From positions 1-5,601 of the forward strand of contig CALKIA010000159.1 of the NCBI GenBank assembly GCA_937988705.1: DNA of 5,601 nucleotides, in the 5' to 3' direction. Numbering within the stretch: position 1 is the stretch's first letter; every line of letters starts with the position of its first letter. The position numbers were made by a program, and so were the translations under genes. The notes under the pieces were generated by a model that saw nothing but the letters and a program-made list of their open reading frames with translations, was not told the DNA's origin and did no database searches. This document shows positions 1-5,512 of this stretch, in pieces. This stretch comes from an uncultured Chloroflexota bacterium (GTDB lineage: Bacteria; Chloroflexota; Anaerolineae; Aggregatilineales; Phototrophicaceae).

Positions 1-626
1 GGGCGGACGCGCATCAGCGGCTTGGTCGTGTTGCCGAGCATCGTCGCGGCGATGGCGGGCTTATCCGCCGTGATCGGCGCGCGGGTGGCATATGCGCGCG
101 CCATCCCCGCGATCGCCGCGGCGGCACCGTCAAACACCGCGCGGCTGATCGGGTTCAGGCCGAGGATATCGACGATGGAATGCATCACCAGCACATCTTT
201 GGTGCCGACGAACGGCGCGAATTTGCGCTGACCGGACGCAATCGGCGAGACGATCAGCTTCGGAAAGCCGACGGGCAGCACCTTCATTGCGGCGGCAGCC
301 AGCACTGAACCTTCCGCGCCACCGAGTGCCGCGACACCTTGAATTCGCCCCGCCTCAAACAGCTTGAGCGTGAGCGCGCGCACGCCCTTGAGCATCTCCT
401 CGACTGCTTTACCGCGTGATCCGGCGCTGCGCAGCGCGTCGATGGTCGATCCGGCCGCTTCTGCCACGGCGCGGCGGTTGAAATCCGCTTTGATCCCAAC
501 CGCCTCACCCAGAATGCCCGAATCTAACACCAGCGTTGCGCAGCCCAGCGCCTGCACTCGATCCCGCAGATACGCAGTTTCCGGTCCCTTTGTATCGAGC
601 GTACCGATCAGCAGAACCGTGGCCAT
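1..626 (-). CDS. Tm-1-like ATP-binding domain protein (UPF0261 family), N-terminal part, cut by window edge
   Basis: The frame reads from an ATG at 626 down to the left edge without a stop, giving 208 residues of a family whose members are usually about 400 aa. Seen: an N-terminal strand followed by GTLDTKG (residues 8-14), a conserved family motif; LGGAEG (101-106), a Gly-rich turn; IASGQRKFAPFVGTKDV (129-145) followed by HSIVDILGLNPIS (149-161); and TMLGNTTKP (195-203). These match in order the first domain of UPF0261 proteins, the family of the plant virus-resistance protein Tm-1, whose N-terminal domain binds ATP. The bacterial reaction is not well established, and the family often sits beside TIM-barrel enzymes. 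It starts six bases after the stop of the epimerase gene and has no clear Shine-Dalgarno, so translational coupling is likely. Oddity: from memory, the Gly-rich turn is usually richer in Gly/Ser, and here it has Ala-Glu. Family call confident; role unknown. Confidence 0.88.
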   Translation of the reverse strand, partial: MATVLLIGTLDTKGPETAYLRDRVQALGCATLVLDSGILGEAVGIKADFNRRAVAEAAGSTIDALRSAGSRGKAVEEMLKGVRALTLKLFEAGRIQGVAALGGAEGSVLAAAAMKVLPVGFPKLIVSPIASGQRKFAPFVGTKDVLVMHSIVDILGLNPISRAVFDGAAAAIAGMARAYATRAPITADKPAIAATMLGNTTKPLMRVR

Positions 627-632
627 CGCGCG

Positions 633-1517
633 TTACGCGCCGCAAGCGCGTAGATGGCGGATGCTGTTCTCGACGTGCTTGGTATACGCGGCGTCGCTCA
701 TCAGATCGCTGCCGTGGTCGCGGATGAACTTGAGTTCCGCTTCGCTGGCTTCTGTCCCCGCATCTTCGGCGGCTTCCGCCAGCGGCGAGCGGTCGAACGG
801 CACGACGAATTCCACCGTGAGCGGCCCATCAACGTAGCCCGCGTCCTTGAGCGTCTGGATCAGTTTCTTCCAGTCCCAGCTGCCTTCGCCCGGCGGGCGG
901 CGGTTATTGTCGGCCACGTGGAAGTCCACCAGCCACTTACCCGACTTCATAATCGCGTCATACGGATCGGCTTCTTCAATGTTGATGTGGAAGGCGTCGA
1001 GCGCGATGCCGACATTCGGTTCGTTCACATCCTGTGCCAGCTTAATCGCCTGATCGTGCCGGTTGAGGAAATTCGTCTCAAAGCGATTCAGCGGTTCCAG
1101 CGCAATGCGAATGCCGTACTGCGCGGCATGCTGCGCGCACTTGCGTACATTTTCGACCGCCCATTCCCATTCCTGTTCGGGGGTAGAGCGGGGCGTCACG
1201 CGCCCGACTTCGTTCGGCACGAGCGTGAACATGTTGCCGCCCAGCGCTCCCACCATATCGAGGCATTCGTTGACGTAAGCGACGCTCATCTCACGGTAGT
1301 ACGGGTCCTGATGGATGAGGTCACGTCCGGCGATCATGATGCTGACCGAGCCGAAGCACTTGAGATGATTGTCATCAAGCTGTTTACGGACGGCTTTCCA
1401 GTCGTATTTGCGCGGTTCGCCCATGATCTGAATGCCGTCATAGCCTAAACGGCTCAGCCGCTTGATGGTATCTTCGATCGGTTCAGGGCGCATCCAGTTG
1501 TGCATACAAACGTACAT
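633..1517 (-). CDS. Sugar isomerase/epimerase, TIM barrel (D-tagatose/D-psicose 3-epimerase-like)
   Basis: This 294-aa protein belongs to the xylose-isomerase-like TIM-barrel superfamily (AP endonuclease 2 fold), probably cytosolic and metal dependent. Seen: ALEPLNRFETNFLN (139-152) with E141, LDAFHINIEE (173-182) with D174 and H177, DFHVADNNRRPPGEG (198-212) with H200 and R206, and VEFV (235-238) with E236. These align with the Glu-Asp-His-Glu metal ligands and substrate-binding Arg of ketose 3-epimerases, so the active site looks complete. Length is normal for the family. An Ala/Glu-rich stretch (about 246-262) follows the last ligand and probably forms a surface loop. The start at 1517 is supported by GAGGAGAG nine bases upstream. 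It is first in a minus-strand unit with the UPF0261 gene and lies divergent to a sugar ABC importer, so it probably processes an imported sugar or derivative. An isomerase or dehydratase-like role on another sugar is possible; the substrate is not deducible. Confidence 0.9.
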   Translation of the reverse strand: MYVCMHNWMRPEPIEDTIKRLSRLGYDGIQIMGEPRKYDWKAVRKQLDDNHLKCFGSVSIMIAGRDLIHQDPYYREMSVAYVNECLDMVGALGGNMFTLVPNEVGRVTPRSTPEQEWEWAVENVRKCAQHAAQYGIRIALEPLNRFETNFLNRHDQAIKLAQDVNEPNVGIALDAFHINIEEADPYDAIMKSGKWLVDFHVADNNRRPPGEGSWDWKKLIQTLKDAGYVDGPLTVEFVVPFDRSPLAEAAEDAGTEASEAELKFIRDHGSDLMSDAAYTKHVENSIRHLRACGA

Positions 1518-1524
1518 GAAAATT

Positions 1525-1532
1525 CTCTCCTC
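1525..1532 (-). promoter_or_regulatory. Ribosome binding site of the epimerase gene
   Basis: On the minus strand the sequence GAGGAGAG contains a full AGGAG core (1527-1531) and ends about eight bases before the ATG at 1517. It is the only strong Shine-Dalgarno near this start and fixes it. Confidence 0.75.
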
Positions 1533-1594
1533 AAAACATCTAATTCGAAACTGCCATGAAAGACAACGACAGCAAACGCAATCATTCGGTAAGC

Positions 1595-1623
1595 AGTATA
1601 AATACCTTTTGTCAAACGATCAA
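1595..1623 (-). promoter_or_regulatory. Candidate sigma70-type promoter for the minus-strand unit
   Basis: Reading the minus strand, TTGATC (1623-1618, four of six matches to the -35 consensus) and TATACT (1600-1595, five of six to the -10) are separated by exactly 17 bases. Transcription would begin near 1588, leaving a leader of about 70 bases before the epimerase ATG. A perfect TTGACA lies a few bases further in (1615-1610) but its spacing to a -10 is wrong. This is the best promoter-like match in the intergenic region. Confidence 0.5.
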
Positions 1624-1637
1624 CCAGCTATAAATAC
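1596..1637. repeat. Two near-identical GTAT-AA-ATAC dyads, 32 bases apart
   Basis: GTATAAATAC at 1596-1605 is a perfect dyad (GTAT, two bases, ATAC). CTATAAATAC at 1628-1637 repeats nine of its ten bases. The centres are 32 bases apart, about three helical turns. The first copy overlaps the candidate minus-strand -10 and the second lies just upstream of its -35, which is a plausible layout for paired regulator sites. In an AT-rich region such short matches can also arise by chance. Confidence 0.3.
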
Positions 1638-1695
1638 TGACTCTACAGACGAAAATGCGCTTATCTGTCCCTGCTGTGTAAATTATAATTCATAT

Positions 1696-1725
1696 TTGAC
1701 AGCGTTCGCAAAGTTATGTTATTGT
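1696..1725 (+). promoter_or_regulatory. Candidate promoter for the transporter operon
   Basis: A perfect TTGACA (1696-1701) is followed after 18 bases by TATTGT (1720-1725, four of six). An alternative is the perfect TATAAT at 1684-1689, but its -35 position (TTATCT, 1661-1666) is poor. Either choice gives a leader of more than 200 bases before the GTG at 1959. A promoter closer to the gene was looked for and not found. Which one is used cannot be decided by eye. Confidence 0.35.
1697..1710 (+). promoter_or_regulatory. LacI/CcpA-like operator match overlapping the -35
   Basis: TGACAGCGTTCGCA agrees with the cre-type pattern TGNAANCGNWWNCA at all but two positions and keeps the central CG. 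It covers five of the six bases of the TTGACA -35 element, so a bound LacI-family repressor would block that promoter. No regulator gene is in the window. Confidence 0.33.
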
Positions 1726-1770
1726 TGCTGGAGTAAAGTTTCTTTCTTGTCGAATTGTTTCATATGTTTT

Positions 1771-1784
1771 GGATAACGCTTTCG
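1771..1784 (-). promoter_or_regulatory. Second LacI/CcpA-like operator match
   Basis: On the minus strand CGAAAGCGTTATCC agrees with TGNAANCGNWWNCA except at the two outermost bases. It shares AGCGTT with the site at 1697-1710. The two centres are 74 bases apart, close to seven helical turns, which would suit looping by a tetramer. On the plus strand it reads AACG-CTTT-CGTT (1775-1786), an inverted half-site arrangement. Confidence 0.35.
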
Positions 1785-1945
1785 TTTTCTTTTTACTCTC
1801 TGATCTCAATCTGCAAACCATCACATATGAGCTGCCACTGAACTAGCTTTTGGCGGTGTCGACAATTCGTGCTTGATCTTGGGGGGTGAACGAGAATTCT
1901 GAGCAGGTTTCTCGACTCGAATAAGGTGCAATTTAGTGTTCACTT

Positions 1946-1951
1946 AAGGAG
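1946..1951 (+). promoter_or_regulatory. Ribosome binding site that sets the binding-protein start at GTG 1959
   Basis: AAGGAG ends seven bases before the GTG at 1959. The same frame is open from a GTG at 1926, but that start has no good upstream site, would put this Shine-Dalgarno inside the gene, and would place extra residues before the signal peptide. The start at 1959 gives a textbook Lys-Lys n-region. Confidence 0.85.
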
Positions 1952-1958
1952 ATTACTC

Positions 1959-3278
1959 GTGTTAAAGAAACTCTTGCTGGTGGCCGTGCTTCTGATGGTA
2001 GTGACCGGTGTTTCGGTGAGCGCGCAGGGCGTGACCGAAATCAATATTTGGTGGGCCGAATGGGATCCCGCCAACTACTTGCAGCAAATTGGCAACGAAT
2101 ACGAAGCCGCGACCGGGATCAAGGTCAACGTGGTGACGACGCCGTGGTCGAGCTATCTGGATCGCGTCTCGACCGAATGGGCCGCGCAAGGCACCTCCTA
2201 CGACATGATCGTGGGCGACAGCCAGTGGCTTGGTCAGGCGGCGACTGAAGGTCATTATGTCGACATGACCGAATTCCTGAACAGCAATGGCATCACCGAA
2301 ACGGTGACGCCGGCGACGCTCCAGTACTACGGCGAATATCCGGCGGGCAGCGGTACGTTCTATGCGTACCCGACCGAAGGTGACGCCAATGGTTGGGCGT
2401 ACCGCACCGACCTGTTCGAAGATGCCGACAACATGGCGGCGTTCGAAGCTGAATACGGTCGTCCGCTTGCCGTCCCGACGACGTGGGAAGAACTCCGTGA
2501 TATCGGTGCATTCTTCACCCGCCCGGATGACGGTCTGTACGGCGTGGCCGTCTACACTCAGCTCGAAGGCGATGCCATCACGATGGGCTTCCAGAACCCC
2601 TTCTTTTCCTACGGTGGCGACTGGTACGACGAAACCTTCAACACGCTCGGCGTGGTGAACTCGGACAGCGCGGTCGCGTCGCTGGAACTGTACAAGGAAC
2701 TGTATTCGTTCGCGCCTCCCGGAACGAACAACGCCTTCTTCCAGGAAATGAACGATGCCTATGTGAACGGTCAGGCGGCGATGATCATGAATTACTTCGC
2801 CTTCTTCCCGGCGCTCGCTAACCCCAACATTAACCCCTATGCCGATGTGACCGGCTACTTCCCGATGCCCGCTGGCCCCGATGGCGAACGTTTCGCGGCG
2901 CTCGGTGGTCAGGGGATCAGCGTCAATAATTACATCAGCGATGATCGCAAGCAGGCCTCGTTCGACTTCATCACCTGGTTTGCGACTGAAGAAGTGCAGG
3001 CGCGCTGGGCCGAACTCGGCGGCTATACCTGCAATATCGCCGTGCTTGAATCGCCGGAATTCCTCGAAGTAGCGCCTTACAATGCGGCGTTCGCTGAAAC
3101 CATGACCTTCGTCAAGGATTTCACGAACATTCCGGTCTACGGTCAGCTTCTCGAAATCTCCCAGCGTTACCTGAACGCCTACATCGTCGGTGGTCAGGGC
3201 ACCGCGCAGGAAGCCCTCGATAATATGGCGGCGGAGATGGACGAAGTCTTGGTCGACGCCGGGTATATCTCCGAGTAA
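1959..3278 (+). CDS. ABC transporter extracellular solute-binding protein, family 1 (carbohydrate type)
   Basis: A 439-aa secreted binding protein that captures the solute and delivers it to the membrane permeases encoded downstream. Seen: a Sec signal peptide with MLKK n-region, hydrophobic core (about 5-18) and likely cleavage after VSA (20-22), leaving a mature N terminus QGVTEINIWWAEW, whose Trp-rich first strand is typical of sugar binders. Family 1 hallmarks follow: YDMIVGDSQW (81-90), WAYRTDLFED (146-155), PTTWEELRDIG (173-183), GQAAMIMNYF (271-280), FPMPAGPDGERFAALGGQGI (301-320) and FDFITWFATEEVQARW (335-350). Length is normal. There is no Cys near the signal cleavage site, so it is not a lipoprotein by the usual rule; the only Cys is C358. 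GTG start with a strong ribosome site. It is first in the operon, with a hairpin downstream. Substrate probably a sugar, sugar acid or polyol; not assignable. Confidence 0.93.
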   Translation: MLKKLLLVAVLLMVVTGVSVSAQGVTEINIWWAEWDPANYLQQIGNEYEAATGIKVNVVTTPWSSYLDRVSTEWAAQGTSYDMIVGDSQWLGQAATEGHYVDMTEFLNSNGITETVTPATLQYYGEYPAGSGTFYAYPTEGDANGWAYRTDLFEDADNMAAFEAEYGRPLAVPTTWEELRDIGAFFTRPDDGLYGVAVYTQLEGDAITMGFQNPFFSYGGDWYDETFNTLGVVNSDSAVASLELYKELYSFAPPGTNNAFFQEMNDAYVNGQAAMIMNYFAFFPALANPNINPYADVTGYFPMPAGPDGERFAALGGQGISVNNYISDDRKQASFDFITWFATEEVQARWAELGGYTCNIAVLESPEFLEVAPYNAAFAETMTFVKDFTNIPVYGQLLEISQRYLNAYIVGGQGTAQEALDNMAAEMDEVLVDAGYISE

Positions 3279-3301
3279 GCGATCACACCCATTGTTTTTT
3301 C

Positions 3302-3330
3302 GTCGGGGCGACTAGTTCGGTCGCCCCGAC
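3302..3330 (+). promoter_or_regulatory. Intercistronic hairpin between binding-protein and permease genes
   Basis: GTCGGGGCGAC (3302-3312) pairs perfectly with GTCGCCCCGAC (3320-3330), an 11-bp GC-rich stem with a seven-base loop (TAGTTCG). No T run follows on the plus strand, and the six-T run (3295-3300) lies just before the stem, so this is not a standard Rho-independent terminator. Position right after the binding-protein stop matches the familiar malE-malF type arrangement, where a hairpin protects the upstream message from 3'-to-5' decay or partly stops transcription, giving more binding protein than permease. The structure is seen; the role is inferred. Confidence 0.75.
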
Positions 3331-3365
3331 CTACCATCGGCGAATTTCCCGCATCTCCATTCCAT

Positions 3366-3371
3366 GAGGTG
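3366..3371 (+). promoter_or_regulatory. Ribosome binding site of the first permease
   Basis: GAGGTG ends five bases before the GTG at 3377. The ATG at 3364 runs into a TGA two codons later, so the GTG is the credible start. Confidence 0.65.
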
Positions 3372-3376
3372 ATTTT

Positions 3377-4510
3377 GTGGCCCAAGTAAGCACGGCTCAA
3401 CCCGCAGAGGCGGCGCCTCGTCCCGCAGCCCGGCGTCACCTGAGTGATCGGCGGATCGTCCAGCTTTTCATCTTGCCGACGGTCATCCTGCTCATTCTGA
3501 TGAATATATTCCCTTTGATCTACAGTTTATTTTTGTCTTTCACTGAATACTCTGTCATTTCTGCCAATCCGCCCGTGTGGGTGGGGCTTGAAAACTACAC
3601 GAATATCCTGAATGACCCGCAGTTCTGGCACTATTTCGGCGTGACAGGCACCTATGCGCTGATCTCAGTCGCGCTGCAAACGCTGGTGGGCTTCGGCCTG
3701 GCGATGCTCCTGCGGACGAAATTCACGGGCAGCGGGGTGGTTACGACGCTGATCCTCGTCCCGATGATGCTCTCGCCGATCGTCGTAGCGGTCTTCTGGC
3801 GGCTGATTTTCAATCCATCCTACGGTATCTTCAATTACATCTTCGGCTTTCTCACGCTGCTGCTGCCCACGCTCATGGGCGTAATCCTCGTATTGCTGCT
3901 CTGGCGCATCGTCCCCAAAGTGTTGGGCGAAAGCACCGCGCGCTACGGGCGCATGGCCTTGCTGATTTTGATCCCGGTGGTCGCGCATCTCTTCTGGCGC
4001 GTTGTGCTGAATCAGGACCAGACCTATGGTGCTTTCTACCAGCAGGTGACGGCCATTGAAACCGGGCCAGAATGGCTGGCCGAACCCGTGCTGGCGATGT
4101 GGTCGATCATCATTGTGGATGTCTGGATGTGGAGCCCGTTCGTGATGCTGCTGTGTCTCGCAGGCTTAAGCGCGATTCCCGAATACCTCTACGAAGCGGC
4201 GGCCATTGACCGCGCAAGTGGTTGGTTCCAGTTCCGGCGGATCACGCTGCCACAGGTCATGCCGCTGCTCTTGATCGCCGTGTTGTTCCGCACCATCGAA
4301 GCGTTCAAGCAGTTCGATCTCGTCATGGGCTTGACGGGCGGCGGCCCCGGTGACGTGACGCGTACCGTCAGCGTGCAGTTGTATCAATTGGCGTTTCAAG
4401 GCCAGTTCAATACCGGGCAGTCCTCCGCGCTGGCATACATTGTGCTGGTGATCATCATCGCCGTGAGCAACCTCTACATTCGTGCGCTCAATCGCGCTCG
4501 GGAAGGGTGA
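3377..4510 (+). CDS. ABC transporter permease, MalF type, with extra membrane segment
   Basis: A 377-aa inner-membrane subunit of a carbohydrate importer; it pairs with the next gene product to form the channel. Seen: a cytosolic Ala/Pro/Arg-rich N terminus (1-27), core helices at about 28-54, 88-112, 121-145, 236-262, 293-310 and 350-368. The cytoplasmic coupling loop EAAAIDRASGW (273-283) ends in ITLP (289-292) and docks the ATPase. At the conserved Gly of the EAA motif this protein has R279, a variant I recall from other MalF-type sugar permeases. LTGGGPGDVTRT (319-330) before the last helix is typical. Oddity: family members are usually near 290-310 aa, and here about 70 extra residues (157-230) separate core helices 3 and 4, containing two further hydrophobic segments. 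GTG start at 3377; its TGA overlaps an in-frame GTG of the next gene, so expression is coupled. Confidence 0.92.
   Translation: MAQVSTAQPAEAAPRPAARRHLSDRRIVQLFILPTVILLILMNIFPLIYSLFLSFTEYSVISANPPVWVGLENYTNILNDPQFWHYFGVTGTYALISVALQTLVGFGLAMLLRTKFTGSGVVTTLILVPMMLSPIVVAVFWRLIFNPSYGIFNYIFGFLTLLLPTLMGVILVLLLWRIVPKVLGESTARYGRMALLILIPVVAHLFWRVVLNQDQTYGAFYQQVTAIETGPEWLAEPVLAMWSIIIVDVWMWSPFVMLLCLAGLSAIPEYLYEAAAIDRASGWFQFRRITLPQVMPLLLIAVLFRTIEAFKQFDLVMGLTGGGPGDVTRTVSVQLYQLAFQGQFNTGQSSALAYIVLVIIIAVSNLYIRALNRAREG
3749..4042 (+). repeat. Degenerate internal repeat inside the MalF-type permease
   Basis: Residues 125-152 (starting LILVP, then VVAVFWRLIFNPSYGIF) resemble residues 196-220 (starting LILIP, then VVAHLFWRVVLNQDQTYGAF). 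Shared positions include LIL-P, VVA, FWR, N and YG-F, with a gap of five or six residues after the Pro and small insertions later. At DNA level the copies are clearly diverged, so any duplication is old. The second copy lies in the insert that makes this permease longer than usual. Confidence 0.45.
4501..4507 (+). promoter_or_regulatory. Ribosome binding site of the second permease, inside the end of the first
   Basis: GGAAGGG ends eight bases before the ATG at 4516. The alternative GTG at 4507 touches this site with no spacing, so the ATG is preferred. Confidence 0.6.
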
Positions 4511-4515
4511 TCGCC

Positions 4516-5511
4516 ATGACGACCATCTATACCCCCTCGGCTCCTGTCAGCTACTCTACGCGTGTCGACAAGGTAGGCCGTGGTCAGCGCATCAGCGTGA
4601 CCGTCCGCGCCATCATCGCCGTGTTGATCGCTTTGTTGATGCTCGTTCCCGTAATCTGGATGGGCCTGACCGCCTTCAAAACCCGTCCCGATGCGGTTGC
4701 CGCGCCGCCCGTGCTGCTCTTTCAGCCCAGCCTGGAAGGCTTCATCAGCTTGCTGACCGAACGCCGCCAGATGACGCAGTCCGAGATCACCGCCGCTGAG
4801 GCCAACCGCGACCAGCTCGACTGGGCGAACCAGATCGCGCTGCTGCGCGGTCAGACGATCATCGGCACGAGCGCCTTCCCCCGCCAGCTCGTCAACTCGC
4901 TGATCATCGCGGGCGCCTCGACCTTCTTCTCGGTCGGGTTTGGCGTGCTGTCCGCGTATGCGTTCAGCCGCTTCAACATTCCCGGCAAAGACGATCTGCT
5001 GTTTTTCATTCTCAGTCAGCGGATGCTGCCTGCCGTCGTTGTGACCATCCCGATTTTCTTGATGTATAAGGAAGTTGGCCTGTACGACACGCATTTCGGC
5101 ATGGTGCTGCTGTACACCAGCTTCAACCTGTCGTTCTCGGTGTGGCTCCTTAAGGGTTTCATCGACGAAATCCCGAAGGAATACGAAGAAGCCGCCCTGG
5201 TGGATGGCTACACCCGTTTGCAAGCCTTCCGCAAAATCGTGCTGCCGCAGGCGATCACCGGCATTGCCGCGACGACCGTCTTCTCGCTGATCTTCTCGTG
5301 GAATGAGTACGCCTTCGCGCTCATGCTTACGTCCGATGTGGCGCGCACTGCTCCGCCGAGCATTCCGCTCGTGCTGGGGACGGGCGGCATCGAGTGGGCG
5401 GCCATTGCGGCGGGGTCGCTGGCCTTCTTGATTCCGGTGGTGATTGTGACGTTCGTGCTCCGTAAACACCTCTTGCGCGGTGTCACCTTCGGCGCAATCC
5501 GCAAGGGCTAA
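4516..5511 (+). CDS. ABC transporter permease, MalG type, with enlarged first external loop
   Basis: A 331-aa second channel subunit of the importer. Seen: N-terminal cytosolic tail, core helices at about 31-54, 125-151, 160-184, 195-216, 247-271 and 294-315, and a canonical coupling loop EEAALVDGYTRLQAFRKIVLP with E225, A226, A227, G231 and I241-V-L243-P244. FSWNEYAFALML (260-271) and a C terminus ending GAIRKG are typical of MalG-type sugar permeases. The family is usually about 270-300 aa; here the first external loop (about 55-124) is long and includes a charged, Gln/Glu/Arg-rich, helix-like stretch (about 81-113). The frame is also open from a GTG at 4507 that overlaps the previous TGA, but the ATG has the better ribosome-site spacing. 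The ATPase gene begins one base after its TAA. Confidence 0.93.
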   Translation: MTTIYTPSAPVSYSTRVDKVGRGQRISVTVRAIIAVLIALLMLVPVIWMGLTAFKTRPDAVAAPPVLLFQPSLEGFISLLTERRQMTQSEITAAEANRDQLDWANQIALLRGQTIIGTSAFPRQLVNSLIIAGASTFFSVGFGVLSAYAFSRFNIPGKDDLLFFILSQRMLPAVVVTIPIFLMYKEVGLYDTHFGMVLLYTSFNLSFSVWLLKGFIDEIPKEYEEAALVDGYTRLQAFRKIVLPQAITGIAATTVFSLIFSWNEYAFALMLTSDVARTAPPSIPLVLGTGGIEWAAIAAGSLAFLIPVVIVTFVLRKHLLRGVTFGAIRKG

Positions 5512-5512
5512 C

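Larger units (their letters stand above)
1518..1958. other. AT-rich divergent intergenic control region without a gene
   Basis: This stretch is visibly richer in A and T than the flanking genes. It contains no open frame with a credible start, ribosome site and protein-like composition. It separates the epimerase unit (left, minus) from the transporter operon (right, plus). Apart from the promoter and operator candidates listed separately, it holds an AATTATAATT palindrome (1681-1690) with a perfect TATAAT inside (1684-1689), two CATATG palindromes 63 bases apart (1761-1766, 1824-1829), a pyrimidine-rich run (about 1779-1800), a G run (1881-1886), and a weak inverted pair CGAGAA/TTCTCG (1891-1896, 1909-1914). 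No tRNA, riboswitch or terminator is recognisable. Confidence 0.75.

Noticed and set aside
364..837. Plus-strand open frame of 157 codons across the junction of the two minus-strand genes
   Set aside because: Ser/Arg/Ala-rich shadow composition with no domain; both minus-strand genes under it show conserved motifs.
654..1448. Plus-strand open frame of 264 codons opposite the epimerase gene
   Set aside because: It is a mirror of a gene with complete family motifs and has no recognisable domain; GC-biased third positions keep the antisense frame open.
1462..1776. Plus-strand open frame of 104 codons with a Cys-rich end (CPCC, CYCC) spanning the intergenic region
   Set aside because: It begins inside the epimerase gene on the opposite strand, has no ribosome site, and its Cys and Ser content fits translation of AT-rich non-coding DNA.
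1891..1914. Inverted pair CGAGAA/TTCTCG as a leader hairpin
   Set aside because: Only six pairs with a twelve-base loop; too weak to call without conservation.
1926..1958. Longer version of the binding protein starting at GTG 1926
   Set aside because: It lacks a ribosome site and would bury the strong AAGGAG at 1946-1951 and extend the signal peptide by 11 residues.
3295..3330. Rho-independent terminator
   Set aside because: The stem is good but no T run follows it on the plus strand, and there is no T run beyond the stem on the minus strand either.
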